Shown here piece after piece: positions 37,339 to 44,954 of a stretch of DNA of 64,000 nt. A model generated the notes under the pieces. The model was not told where the DNA came from, made no database searches, and saw nothing but the letters and a program-made list of their open reading frames with translations. The translations under genes were made by a program, and so were the position numbers. This DNA comes from Methylobacterium sp. J-030 (lineage in GTDB: Bacteria; Pseudomonadota; Alphaproteobacteria; Rhizobiales; Beijerinckiaceae), in the NCBI RefSeq assembly GCF_022829545.1, contig NZ_JAKSYM010000226.1, positions 173,028 to 237,027 of the forward strand. Direction: 5' to 3'. Each line of letters begins with the position of its first letter. Positions within the stretch are counted from its first letter, which is position 1.

Positions 37339-38376
37339 CTACAGACTGACGAGGATCTTGCCGAAGACCGTTCGGGATTCCAGCCGTTCCAGCCCCTGCG
37401 CGAAGGCGGCGAGCGGGTAGACCGTGTCCACGACCGGCCGGATCCCGGCCGCCATCTTGTCGAGGGACTGGCGGATATTGGCGAGGGAGCAGCCGAACGA
37501 GCCGGTGATTCGGTATTGCTGCTGGAACAGCTGCATGAGGTTCATGGTCGCCGAGACGCCGGAGGTCGAGCCGCAGGTGACCAGGCGCCCGCCGCGCTTG
37601 AGGCAGAGCAGCGAGCCGTTCCACGTATCGGCGCCGACATGCTCGAACACCACGTCGACGCCCTTACGCTTGGTCAAGCGCCGGACCTCGCCCTCGAACC
37701 GCTCGGTCCGGTAGTTGATCACGTGGTCGGCGCCGAGTTCGGCGGCCTTGCGGCCCTTCTCGTCGTCGCCGACCGTCGTGTAGACGGTGCAGCCGATCGC
37801 CTTGGCCATGCGGATCGCCGCGGTGCCGATCCCCGAGCCGCCGGCATGGACCAGCACGCTCTCGCCGGGCCCCAGGCGCGCGTTGTCGAACAGCATGTGC
37901 TGCACGGTGCCGAAGGCGATGCCCGCGCAGGCGGCATCCGTGTCGCTCACCCCGTCCGGCACCTTCACGACGAGGCGGGCGGGCAGGGTCACCAGCTCCC
38001 GGGCGAAACCATCGAGATGGAAGCCCATCACGCCGGACACGTCCTCGCAGAGGTTGTCCCGCCCCTCGCGGCAGGCGCGGCACTGGCCGCAGGTCATCGC
38101 GCCGTAAGGCACCACCCGGTCGCCGGGGGCGAGGTCCGGGACGCCCTCCCCGACCGCCTCGATCGCCCCCGCCGCCTCCGCGCCAACGACGAGGGGCAGC
38201 CTCCGCTTGGCGAAGGCCATGCCGCGAAAACCCCAGACGTCGATGAAGTTGAGGCCGACCGCGCGGATGCGGACGCGCACCTCGCCCGGGCCTGGGGCGG
38301 GCGCAGGCTCGATCTCGGTCAGGCGCAGGTCGCGGTCGCCGAAGAGCTGGAGGGCTTGCATCTCGTCTTTCATCAT
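37339..38376 (-). CDS. Zinc-binding-type alcohol dehydrogenase (MDR family, AdhXL-like)
   Basis: A 345-residue medium-chain dehydrogenase/reductase. GAEAAGAIEAVGEGV and CGQCRACREGRDNLC (the four-cysteine structural zinc loop) are in the N-terminal domain; VLVHAGGSGIGTAAI is the NADP Rossmann motif. The usual catalytic-zinc ligands are not obvious. It overlaps the SH3-domain gene by four bases (ATGA). A homologous dehydrogenase occurs in the rhizobial acpXL-lpxXL operon, where a role in long-chain hydroxy-acyl supply is assumed. Confidence 0.85.
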   Translation of the reverse strand: MMKDEMQALQLFGDRDLRLTEIEPAPAPGPGEVRVRIRAVGLNFIDVWGFRGMAFAKRRLPLVVGAEAAGAIEAVGEGVPDLAPGDRVVPYGAMTCGQCRACREGRDNLCEDVSGVMGFHLDGFARELVTLPARLVVKVPDGVSDTDAACAGIAFGTVQHMLFDNARLGPGESVLVHAGGSGIGTAAIRMAKAIGCTVYTTVGDDEKGRKAAELGADHVINYRTERFEGEVRRLTKRKGVDVVFEHVGADTWNGSLLCLKRGGRLVTCGSTSGVSATMNLMQLFQQQYRITGSFGCSLANIRQSLDKMAAGIRPVVDTVYPLAAFAQGLERLESRTVFGKILVSL

Positions 38377-38681
38377 TCCGGCGCCAGATACCGCCGCCGC
38401 GCCCAGCCGAGGGTCCGGCCGGCCTTGACCCGGCACCACGTTGTGCGGCTCGGCGTGTCGTTGGTGCAGCCGAACACCAGGGCGCGGACGCGGATCTCGC
38501 CGATCTGCTCGGCGGCGGCGTCCGGCTCCACGCGGATGCTCAGGGCCTCGCCCGGCGCCAAGCCCGTGACCCGGTAGACTTCGGCCTCGGCCCAGGCCGG
38601 CCCGGGGAGCATCGCCGCGACGAAGAAGACGGCAGGGAGGGCGAGGCTGGCGCGCATCGGCGGGATCGTCCGGTTCGGCAT
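38373..38681 (-). CDS. Secreted SH3-domain protein
   Basis: A 102-residue protein with a signal peptide (SLALPAVFFVAAMLPGPAWA) and a bacterial SH3-like domain: LSIRVEPDAAAEQIGEI and WCRVKAGRTLGWARRRYL. Such domains often bind peptidoglycan or mediate envelope contacts. It starts six bases after the ketoreductase stop and overlaps the dehydrogenase start, so it is clearly part of the lipid A-type operon, where its presence is unusual. Confidence 0.78.
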   Translation of the reverse strand: MPNRTIPPMRASLALPAVFFVAAMLPGPAWAEAEVYRVTGLAPGEALSIRVEPDAAAEQIGEIRVRALVFGCTNDTPSRTTWCRVKAGRTLGWARRRYLAPE

Positions 38682-38687
38682 CGCGGG

Positions 38688-39455
38688 TCAGGCCCGGTGG
38701 ACGCCCATCATCGCGGTCAGGCCGCCGTCGACCGGCAGCACCGCCCCGGTGATGTAGGACGCCCCCTCGCCCATCAGGAAGGCCGCGAGCGCCGCGACAT
38801 CTTCGGGCCGCGCGAAACGACCGGCGGGGATCTGCCGTTCCATCCCGTCCCGATAGGCGGCGTAGCGCGCCATCATGGCGGTGTCGACGAAGCCCGGGGC
38901 GATCACGTTGACGGTCACCCCGCGCTTGGCCGACTCGATCGCCAGCGTGCGGCAATAGGCGATCAGCGCCCCCTTGGTGGCCGCGTAGGCGGCGTTGCCG
39001 ACATTGGCGCGCAGGGCGGCGACCGACCCGATCGCCACGATGCGCCCGGCGCGGGCCCGGGTCATCGTGCGGACCAGCGCCTTGGCGAGGCGGGTCAGCG
39101 AGAAGAAGTTGACCTGCATGGCGGCCTCGGCCCGATCCTGATCGAGCATGGCGGCGAGCGCATCGCTCGATTGGCCGGCATTGTGCACGAGGCCGTAATA
39201 GTCGCTTTCCTCCGCGGCTTCGCAGAAGGCGTCGAGCGCCGACCGGTCGGCGAGGTCGAGGGCGCGGGCCGCGAAGCTGCGGTCGGGATGCGCCGCGCAG
39301 AGCTCCGTGCGCAGCGTCTCGGCGGCCTCGGCGGACGAGTGATAGGTGAAATCCACCGCGAAGCCCGCATCGGCCAGGGTCCGGACGATCGCCGCGCCGA
39401 TCCCGGAGGCGCCTCCGGTGACGAGGACCCGGCGATGGGGCGAAGCGACGCTCAC
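38688..39455 (-). CDS. 3-oxoacyl-ACP reductase, FabG-like SDR
   Basis: A 255-residue short-chain dehydrogenase. NADP motif TGGASGIG at 13-20, HNAG near 91-94, catalytic Ser144, Tyr157 and Lys161. MVD-like PGFVDTAMM and the C-terminal GAVLPVDGG fit FabG. The GTG at 39455 overlaps the ketosynthase stop by four bases. With the adjacent ketosynthase it should carry out chain-elongation reduction in a dedicated fatty acid pathway. Confidence 0.9.
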   Translation of the reverse strand: MSVASPHRRVLVTGGASGIGAAIVRTLADAGFAVDFTYHSSAEAAETLRTELCAAHPDRSFAARALDLADRSALDAFCEAAEESDYYGLVHNAGQSSDALAAMLDQDRAEAAMQVNFFSLTRLAKALVRTMTRARAGRIVAIGSVAALRANVGNAAYAATKGALIAYCRTLAIESAKRGVTVNVIAPGFVDTAMMARYAAYRDGMERQIPAGRFARPEDVAALAAFLMGEGASYITGAVLPVDGGLTAMMGVHRA

Positions 39456-40735
39456 GCCGGCTCGGCGCCGAGGACGAGGCATGTATTCTGGCCGCCGAAG
39501 CCGAAGGAATTCGACAGCACCGTGCGCACCGGCCGATCCCGGGCCGTCTCGACGATGTCGAGGGCGATCGTCGGGTCCGGCACCCGGTGGTTGATGGTCG
39601 GCGGGATGCGGCCGTGGCGGATGGTCATGAGCGACACCGCCGCCTCGATGGCGCCGGCCGCGGTGAGGGTGTGGCCGATCATCGACTTGTTGGAGGTGAC
39701 CGGCAGGGACGCGGCGCGGTCGCCGAACACGGCGCCAAGGCCCAGAGCCTCCATCTTGTCGTTCTCGGGCGTCGAGGTGCCGTGGGCGTTGACCGTGTCG
39801 ATCCCGTCGGGTTCGAGCCCGGCATCCTCCAGGCTCGCCCGGATGGCCGCGATGATCGGCGCCCCGTCGGGGCTGGAGCGGGTCCGGTGGAATCCGTCGC
39901 CCTTCTCGCCGCAGCCCAGCACGTAGCCGAGGATCGTGGCGCCCCGCGCCCGCGCGGATCCGGCCTCTTCCAACACCAGGGCGGCCGCGCCCTCGCCCAT
40001 CACGAAGCCGTCCCGGTCCTTGGAGAAGGGCTTCGAAGCCGCCTCGGGATCGTCGTTGCGGGTGGACAGCGCCGAGAGCAGCGAGAAGCGGATCAGCGAT
40101 TCCGGGTTCACCGAACCGTCCGTGCCGATGCAGAGCGCCGCCGCGGTCTCACCACGCCGGATCGCCTCGACTCCGAGCTGGATCGCGGTGGCGCCGGACG
40201 AGCAGGCCGTGGAGAGCGAGATCGGCGAGCCCTTCGTTCCGAACCGTTCGGCGATGCGGTCGGCGACGGTGCCGAAGATGAACAGGTCGTGCCAGGCATC
40301 GAATCGGCGCGTCGCGGCGGCCCGGAGGAGGCCGGCATAATCGACCGGGCCGTCACCGCCTGCGGCTTCGGCCAGGGCCTGCCGCTGCGGCCATTCCATC
40401 TCGACCGGCGGCACCGCGATGAACAGCGCGCCCGGGAAGTCGCCCGCCGTCCCGATCCCGGCCTGCGCGATCGCCTCCTCGGCCGCCACGGCGGCGAAGC
40501 GCTCCGACAGGAGCGGCGCCACCAGGGGCTCGGTGTCGAGGAAATCGACCGTGCCGGCGATGCGTGTGCGCAGGCCCTCGGTGGGGAACCGCGCGATGGC
40601 GTGGATGCCGGAGCGACCCTCGGTCATGGCCGCCCAGGTCTCGGCCTGCCCCCGGCCGAGGGAGGAGACGACGCCGAGGCCGGTGACCGCGACGAGCGGC
40701 CGTCCCCGGGCGTCGCGGGAGGATCGCGCGCTCAT
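39452..40735 (-). CDS. Beta-ketoacyl-ACP synthase (FabF-like)
   Basis: A 427-residue condensing enzyme that elongates acyl-ACP with malonyl-ACP. The catalytic triad is Cys178 (STACSSG), His318 (NAHGTSTPEND) and His355 (NKSMIGHTLTAAG) with Lys350. It is the first gene of a six-gene operon with FabG-like, SH3, dehydrogenase, LpxXL-like and DUF1223 proteins. That order recalls the fabF1XL/fabF2XL genes of rhizobia, which lengthen a very-long-chain acyl group for lipid A. An aryl-polyene-type pathway is a weaker alternative. Confidence 0.92.
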   Translation of the reverse strand: MSARSSRDARGRPLVAVTGLGVVSSLGRGQAETWAAMTEGRSGIHAIARFPTEGLRTRIAGTVDFLDTEPLVAPLLSERFAAVAAEEAIAQAGIGTAGDFPGALFIAVPPVEMEWPQRQALAEAAGGDGPVDYAGLLRAAATRRFDAWHDLFIFGTVADRIAERFGTKGSPISLSTACSSGATAIQLGVEAIRRGETAAALCIGTDGSVNPESLIRFSLLSALSTRNDDPEAASKPFSKDRDGFVMGEGAAALVLEEAGSARARGATILGYVLGCGEKGDGFHRTRSSPDGAPIIAAIRASLEDAGLEPDGIDTVNAHGTSTPENDKMEALGLGAVFGDRAASLPVTSNKSMIGHTLTAAGAIEAAVSLMTIRHGRIPPTINHRVPDPTIALDIVETARDRPVRTVLSNSFGFGGQNTCLVLGAEPA

Positions 40736-40796
40736 GGCGCGGCCCTTAGCGTATTTTCCGCGGTCTTACACGACCAGACATCCGTGCGATGCCTCA

Positions 40797-42080
40797 TCAG
40801 ACAGCTCCAGGGCCATCCCGACGCGGTGCGTTGGCGAGGCGGAGCACCGTCTGGAGCAGCACGTCGGCGCCGGCCGCGCAGTCGGCCTGTGTCGCGGATT
40901 CGGATTCGTTGTGGCTGACCCCGTCCTTGCAGGGCACGAAGATCATCGCGGCGGGCACCGTGGCGGCGAGGTTGCAGGCGTCGTGACCGGCCCCCGAGAT
41001 GATGCGCCGCCGGGCATGGCCCAGGCCCTCGGCCGCCGCGTCGATCGCCGCTACGATGGCGGGGTCGAACGGGACCGGCTCCTTGCGCCAGATCCGGTTG
41101 AGCTGGATCTCCAGGCGGCGGCGCCCGGCGATCTCGCCGGCCGCCTCCTTGAGCGCGACTTCCATGGCGTCGAGGGTGGCCGAGCGCGGATCGCGCACAT
41201 CCACAGTGAAGGCGACCCGGCCCGGCACGACGTTGCGGGACGGGGCCAGGATCGCGGCCTCGCCGATCGTGGCCACCGCCGAAGGGGCGTGCGCCAGGGC
41301 GACGCGCTCGGCGGCCAGCGCGAATTCGGACAGCGCCAGCAGCGCATCCCGGCGGCGCGGCATCGGTGTCGTGCCGGCATGACTCTCGAAGCCGGTGATT
41401 ACCCCGTCGAACCACACGATGCCCTGGCCGCCCTCGACCACCCCGATGGTCTTGCCCTCGGCCTCCAGGATCGGCCCCTGCTCGATGTGCAGCTCGACAA
41501 AAGCGCCGATCTCCCGCGCGCCGACGGCCTCGACCCCGCGATAGCCGATAGCATCGAGCGCCTCCGCCACCGTGGTCCCGGCGGCGTCGCGCTTGGCCAG
41601 GATCGCGTCGGTGGTGAAGTCCCCGGCATAGGCCGCCGAGGCCATCATGGCGGGGGCGAAGCGGGAGCCTTCCTCGTTGGTCCAGTTGACCACGAGCAGC
41701 GGCGCCTCGGTCTCGATTCCGGCATCGTTGAGGCTGCGCATCACTTCGAGGCCGGCCAGCACGCCGAGCACGCCGTCGAACTTGCCCCCCGTGGGCTGCG
41801 TGTCGAGGTGGGAGCCGAAGGCGATCGGCTTGCGGCTCATGTCGCGGCCCGGCCGCAGAGCGTATTGCGTACCCAGGGCGTCCACCGAGACCTCGAGCCC
41901 GGCCGCCGTGCAGGCGTCCCGGAACCAGTCGCGCACGCGGCCGTCCTCCGCCGAGAGCGTCAGGCGGTTGATGCCGCCGGCCGGGGTCCCGCCGAACGCG
42001 GCCGTCTCCAGGATGGTGGACCAGAGTCGTGCGCCGTCCGCGCGCAGGTTGTGAGTCGTGCTCGGGTTCGTCTCGGCCAT
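40797..42080 (-). CDS. Zn-dependent M20 amidohydrolase (allantoate/N-carbamoylase family)
   Basis: A 427-residue peptidase-M20-fold hydrolase of the hydantoinase/carbamoylase group. GSHLDTQPTGGKFDGVLGVLAGLE and WTNEEGSRFAP contain the metal-binding His, Asp and Glu residues; HIEQGPILE and GAGHDACNLA complete the site. Substrates in the family are N-carbamoyl amino acids, allantoate or ureidoglycolate. GAGAGGA precedes the ATG at 42080. No purine catabolism genes are near. Confidence 0.9.
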   Translation of the reverse strand: MAETNPSTTHNLRADGARLWSTILETAAFGGTPAGGINRLTLSAEDGRVRDWFRDACTAAGLEVSVDALGTQYALRPGRDMSRKPIAFGSHLDTQPTGGKFDGVLGVLAGLEVMRSLNDAGIETEAPLLVVNWTNEEGSRFAPAMMASAAYAGDFTTDAILAKRDAAGTTVAEALDAIGYRGVEAVGAREIGAFVELHIEQGPILEAEGKTIGVVEGGQGIVWFDGVITGFESHAGTTPMPRRRDALLALSEFALAAERVALAHAPSAVATIGEAAILAPSRNVVPGRVAFTVDVRDPRSATLDAMEVALKEAAGEIAGRRRLEIQLNRIWRKEPVPFDPAIVAAIDAAAEGLGHARRRIISGAGHDACNLAATVPAAMIFVPCKDGVSHNESESATQADCAAGADVLLQTVLRLANAPRRDGPGAV

Positions 42081-42178
42081 GCCGGTTCCTCTCACGGCGG
42101 AGCGCCGTGTCACGCCTATGTCGTCGATCCGCCCGCCGTTCTGCGCCGGGCGCGCCGTCACAGCAACGCCGATGCCAG

Positions 42179-42640
42179 TCACGCCAGTGGGCGCCGCACC
42201 GGGTTGGCGCGCAGGAGGCCGATACCATCGACCTGGAGCGCCGCGGCGATCTCGCCGAGTGCGCTCGCCTCGATGTTGCTGATCCCGTCCTGATCGGCGA
42301 CGTCGGCGGCGATCAGGAAGACGTTCTCGCGCTGGGTCGCGGGCCGCTCGATGATCGCCGCGACATGGCGCAGGTTCTCCGCCCGGCCGAGGCGGGTCCG
42401 CGCCCGGGCGATCCCCTCGTAGAGTTCGGTCTCGAGCATCAGCGCGTCGTAACCCTTCATGAGGACGGGATCGGCACTGAGGCCGTGGAGGGCCGCGTCG
42501 AATTCCGGGCCGGCCACCTCGCCATCGGCCACGATGACGTTGGCGGCGGCCGAGACCGCCGCGAGCATCAGCGCCTTGTCGCCGACATAGGCCGTCATGG
42601 TGCGGCTCACTTGGCCGAGGAGGTCGCGCAGGAGGCTCAT
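42179..42640 (-). CDS. TerB-like (tellurite resistance family) protein
   Basis: A 153-residue all-helical protein. LMLAAVSAAANVIVADGEV and a second acidic helix pair are typical of TerB-like domains, which bind metal through conserved acids. ADQDGISNIEASALGEIAAAL near the C-terminus repeats the pattern. No other ter genes are nearby, so a resistance role is not supported. No clear ribosome site is seen. Confidence 0.75.
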   Translation of the reverse strand: MSLLRDLLGQVSRTMTAYVGDKALMLAAVSAAANVIVADGEVAGPEFDAALHGLSADPVLMKGYDALMLETELYEGIARARTRLGRAENLRHVAAIIERPATQRENVFLIAADVADQDGISNIEASALGEIAAALQVDGIGLLRANPVRRPLA

Positions 42641-43079
42641 GGAGGCTGTGCCGGGGCCGGACGGATGCAGGAACGCGAGAGGGATAGCAGAGCCCGGCGC
42701 CGAGGGAACCCGACGCGACGCGGACGGGCAATCCGACGCGCCCGACCCCTGCGATGCAGCACGCGGGCCGAATATTGCAACTTCTGTTGTGTCACGCGCC
42801 GACAGACATGCTTCGGCAACATCGTCGTGCGACTCATCGGTAGCCGCACCGATCGCGGTCGATGGACGGTGGGACAAGTCCCCCCAGCGAGAACCGCCTC
42901 CGTCGTCTCGCCGCCGGACCGATGCTCGGGTGCCCCCCAGGCCCGATCCTCGTGCCGGCGGCGATTTCAGTTTGCGCGCAGGGTTTACGCGCGCGGGACC
43001 GAAGCGTCCGCCCCGCTCGTACAGGACCTGAGTCGAACCGCCGGCCTCGCTCGCCCGTCGACCGGCAGCGCCACTCCGC
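42641..43079. other. Intergenic region between TerB-like and CYTH-CHAD genes
   Basis: About 440 bases. Several short open frames exist on both strands but none has a family pattern or a good start site. It includes the promoter region of the TerB-like gene. Confidence 0.6.
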
Positions 43080-44594
43080 TCATCGCCAGAACGGCTTGAC
43101 GTCGAGGAGGTCGGACCGGGCATCGGCGGCGTCCCTGAGCAGATCCCGCGACCCCGCCTCATCCGAACCCGGCATCGGCGGCCCCGAGAGGCTCTCGGTC
43201 ATCGATCGGGCGGTCTCGAGGTCGTTCAGCGCCCCGAGATGGTCCTGCAGGTCCGACAGCGCGTCGCCGAACTTCGCCTGCCGGCGTTGCGCCTTCTCCT
43301 TGTGATAGAGACCCGAGAAGAACTCCGCGCCGTAGCGCAGCTTCTTGGCGGCGATCCGGGCGCGGTGCCGGGTGTGGGGGTCGAGGTGCTTCAGACCGCG
43401 GCCGCGCTTCTTGAGCCGGCCGCGCGCCTTATCGAGCACGCGGGCGGCGAAGTCCTTCCCATCCTCGGCGGCGGCCGGTTGCGTGATCCAGGCCCCAGTC
43501 TCGACCCATCCGGCAAAATCGATGATCAGGCTGCGCCATTGCGGGTTCTGCAGGATCGCGAGAACCCCGTCATAGGCGCGCTCCCGCTCGCTCTCGGCCC
43601 GCTCGCGGAGCCCTTCGAGCCCGGCCGCGTCCGGGCGCTCCACGGCGAGGTCCGGCAAGGTCGTCCCGAGGAAGACATCAAGGTTGCGGGCGTGGCCGAA
43701 CGGCTCGGTGACGCGCTTGATCTCGTCGGCGAAGCCGGCGGCCCGGAGATCGCCCTCCAGCATGGGGGCGAAGAGCGACAGCGCCGAGCGCAGCCGGCGC
43801 AGGGATACGCGGATCTGGTGAAGCGCCTCCGGCGGCTGCCCGCCCTCCAAGAAGGCCGTCTCGTTGAGCCGCATGTGGCGCAGGCAGGCGCGCGCCACCC
43901 GGCGAAACACCTCGCCGGCGCTGGCATCCTCCGGCAGCTCGATCGCCGCGGCCTTGACGACGGACCGGCTGCTGCCGTCGATCAGTCCGAAGCCGACCGC
44001 GCTCTTGGCGTGGACGCTCAAGCGCAGCGGCACGGTCTCGGCGAGGGCCATCGCCAGTTGGAACAGCTCGGCCGGATCGCCGTCCTTGAGCTCCAGCTCG
44101 ATCTCGCAGAGCGGAGCATCCCCCGCCGGACTCTCGACCCGGCCCTCGTCGAGGGTCACCAGGATGCGCGATTCGCCCTGGGTGACCGGGAATTCCCGGC
44201 GCATGACGACGGTCGAGAACAGCCGCTCCACGGGCGCATCGGCCTCGCGCAGGACCGCCTCGGCGGCCGTCCCGGCCCAGGCGCCCGGATCGGGCGCGTC
44301 GCCCGCGATCTCGGCCTCCCACTCGGCGCGGTCGAACAGCCCGACATCGCCCGCCCCGGCCTTCACGGTCTGGATGTGACGGCCGCCCGTCGCGCGCACG
44401 CGCAGAGACAGGCCGGCCGCATGCAGATCGCGCTTCGGCGTATCGAAATACGTCGTGACCAACTGCCGGGGCTCGACGTCCGCCGCACCCGGAAGCCGCG
44501 GATGGGCGGCGAGCACCGTCAGATCCGGCCCCGCACAGACGAGCTTCAGCTCGACTTCGCGGGGCTCGGCGGCGTTGCGTGGGCTGTCGCTCAT
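43080..44594 (-). CDS. CYTH and CHAD domain protein
   Basis: A 504-residue protein. The N-terminal CYTH (triphosphate tunnel) domain shows the ExExK-like signature in REVELKLV and further charged strands (SILVTLDEGR-type, EIELELKDGD). The C-terminal CHAD domain (about 230-500) has histidine-rich helices: HQIRVSLRRLRSAL, HARNLDVFL and HRARIAAKKLRYGAEFFSGL. CYTH enzymes cleave inorganic tri- or polyphosphate, and CHAD domains bind polyphosphate granules, so a polyphosphate-related role is likely. Confidence 0.92.
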   Translation of the reverse strand: MSDSPRNAAEPREVELKLVCAGPDLTVLAAHPRLPGAADVEPRQLVTTYFDTPKRDLHAAGLSLRVRATGGRHIQTVKAGAGDVGLFDRAEWEAEIAGDAPDPGAWAGTAAEAVLREADAPVERLFSTVVMRREFPVTQGESRILVTLDEGRVESPAGDAPLCEIELELKDGDPAELFQLAMALAETVPLRLSVHAKSAVGFGLIDGSSRSVVKAAAIELPEDASAGEVFRRVARACLRHMRLNETAFLEGGQPPEALHQIRVSLRRLRSALSLFAPMLEGDLRAAGFADEIKRVTEPFGHARNLDVFLGTTLPDLAVERPDAAGLEGLRERAESERERAYDGVLAILQNPQWRSLIIDFAGWVETGAWITQPAAAEDGKDFAARVLDKARGRLKKRGRGLKHLDPHTRHRARIAAKKLRYGAEFFSGLYHKEKAQRRQAKFGDALSDLQDHLGALNDLETARSMTESLSGPPMPGSDEAGSRDLLRDAADARSDLLDVKPFWR

Positions 44595-44808
44595 GCTCTC
44601 CTCTTCGTGATCATGGCTGCCTAAAGCTGCGGGGCAGCCGCCCGGTTGCAGCGAACTGTCGCGCCATCCTCGATCATGGCGCCGTCGGCCAGCGTCAATC
44701 CAGCGAAAACAGACGCTTCGCGGCGGCGCAAGCCGAGCTCAATCAGCAGCTCCTCGTGACGATCATGTTGCACTGCGTGAAATTGGCTCTTTCCCAAACC
44801 GAAAGACC

Positions 44809-44886
44809 ATGGCAAAACAAATTGTCCACAATCCATCTGCCGCGCCTGCCCCGGCCCCGACCGTCCGGCGGCCTTCTGCTCGATGA
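44809..44886 (+). CDS. Possible short leader reading frame upstream of selB
   Basis: A 25-codon frame (MAKQIVHNPSAAPAPAPTVR at its start) ends at a TGA that overlaps an ATG at 44883 in the frame of selB. The upstream sequence is A/T-rich for this genome. It may be a leader that couples translation to selB, or chance. No homologue is recognised. Confidence 0.2.
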   Translation: MAKQIVHNPSAAPAPAPTVRRPSAR

Positions 44887-44954
44887 TGAGCCGGCACGGC
44901 GGGTTTCCCGACGCTATGAGAGGTGCGCTCCGCGTGGACGGCAGCGCCGCGGAG

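Noticed and set aside
44595..44882. Possible tRNA-Sec gene upstream of selB
   Set aside because: No TCA anticodon arm, T arm or long variable arm could be folded in this stretch.
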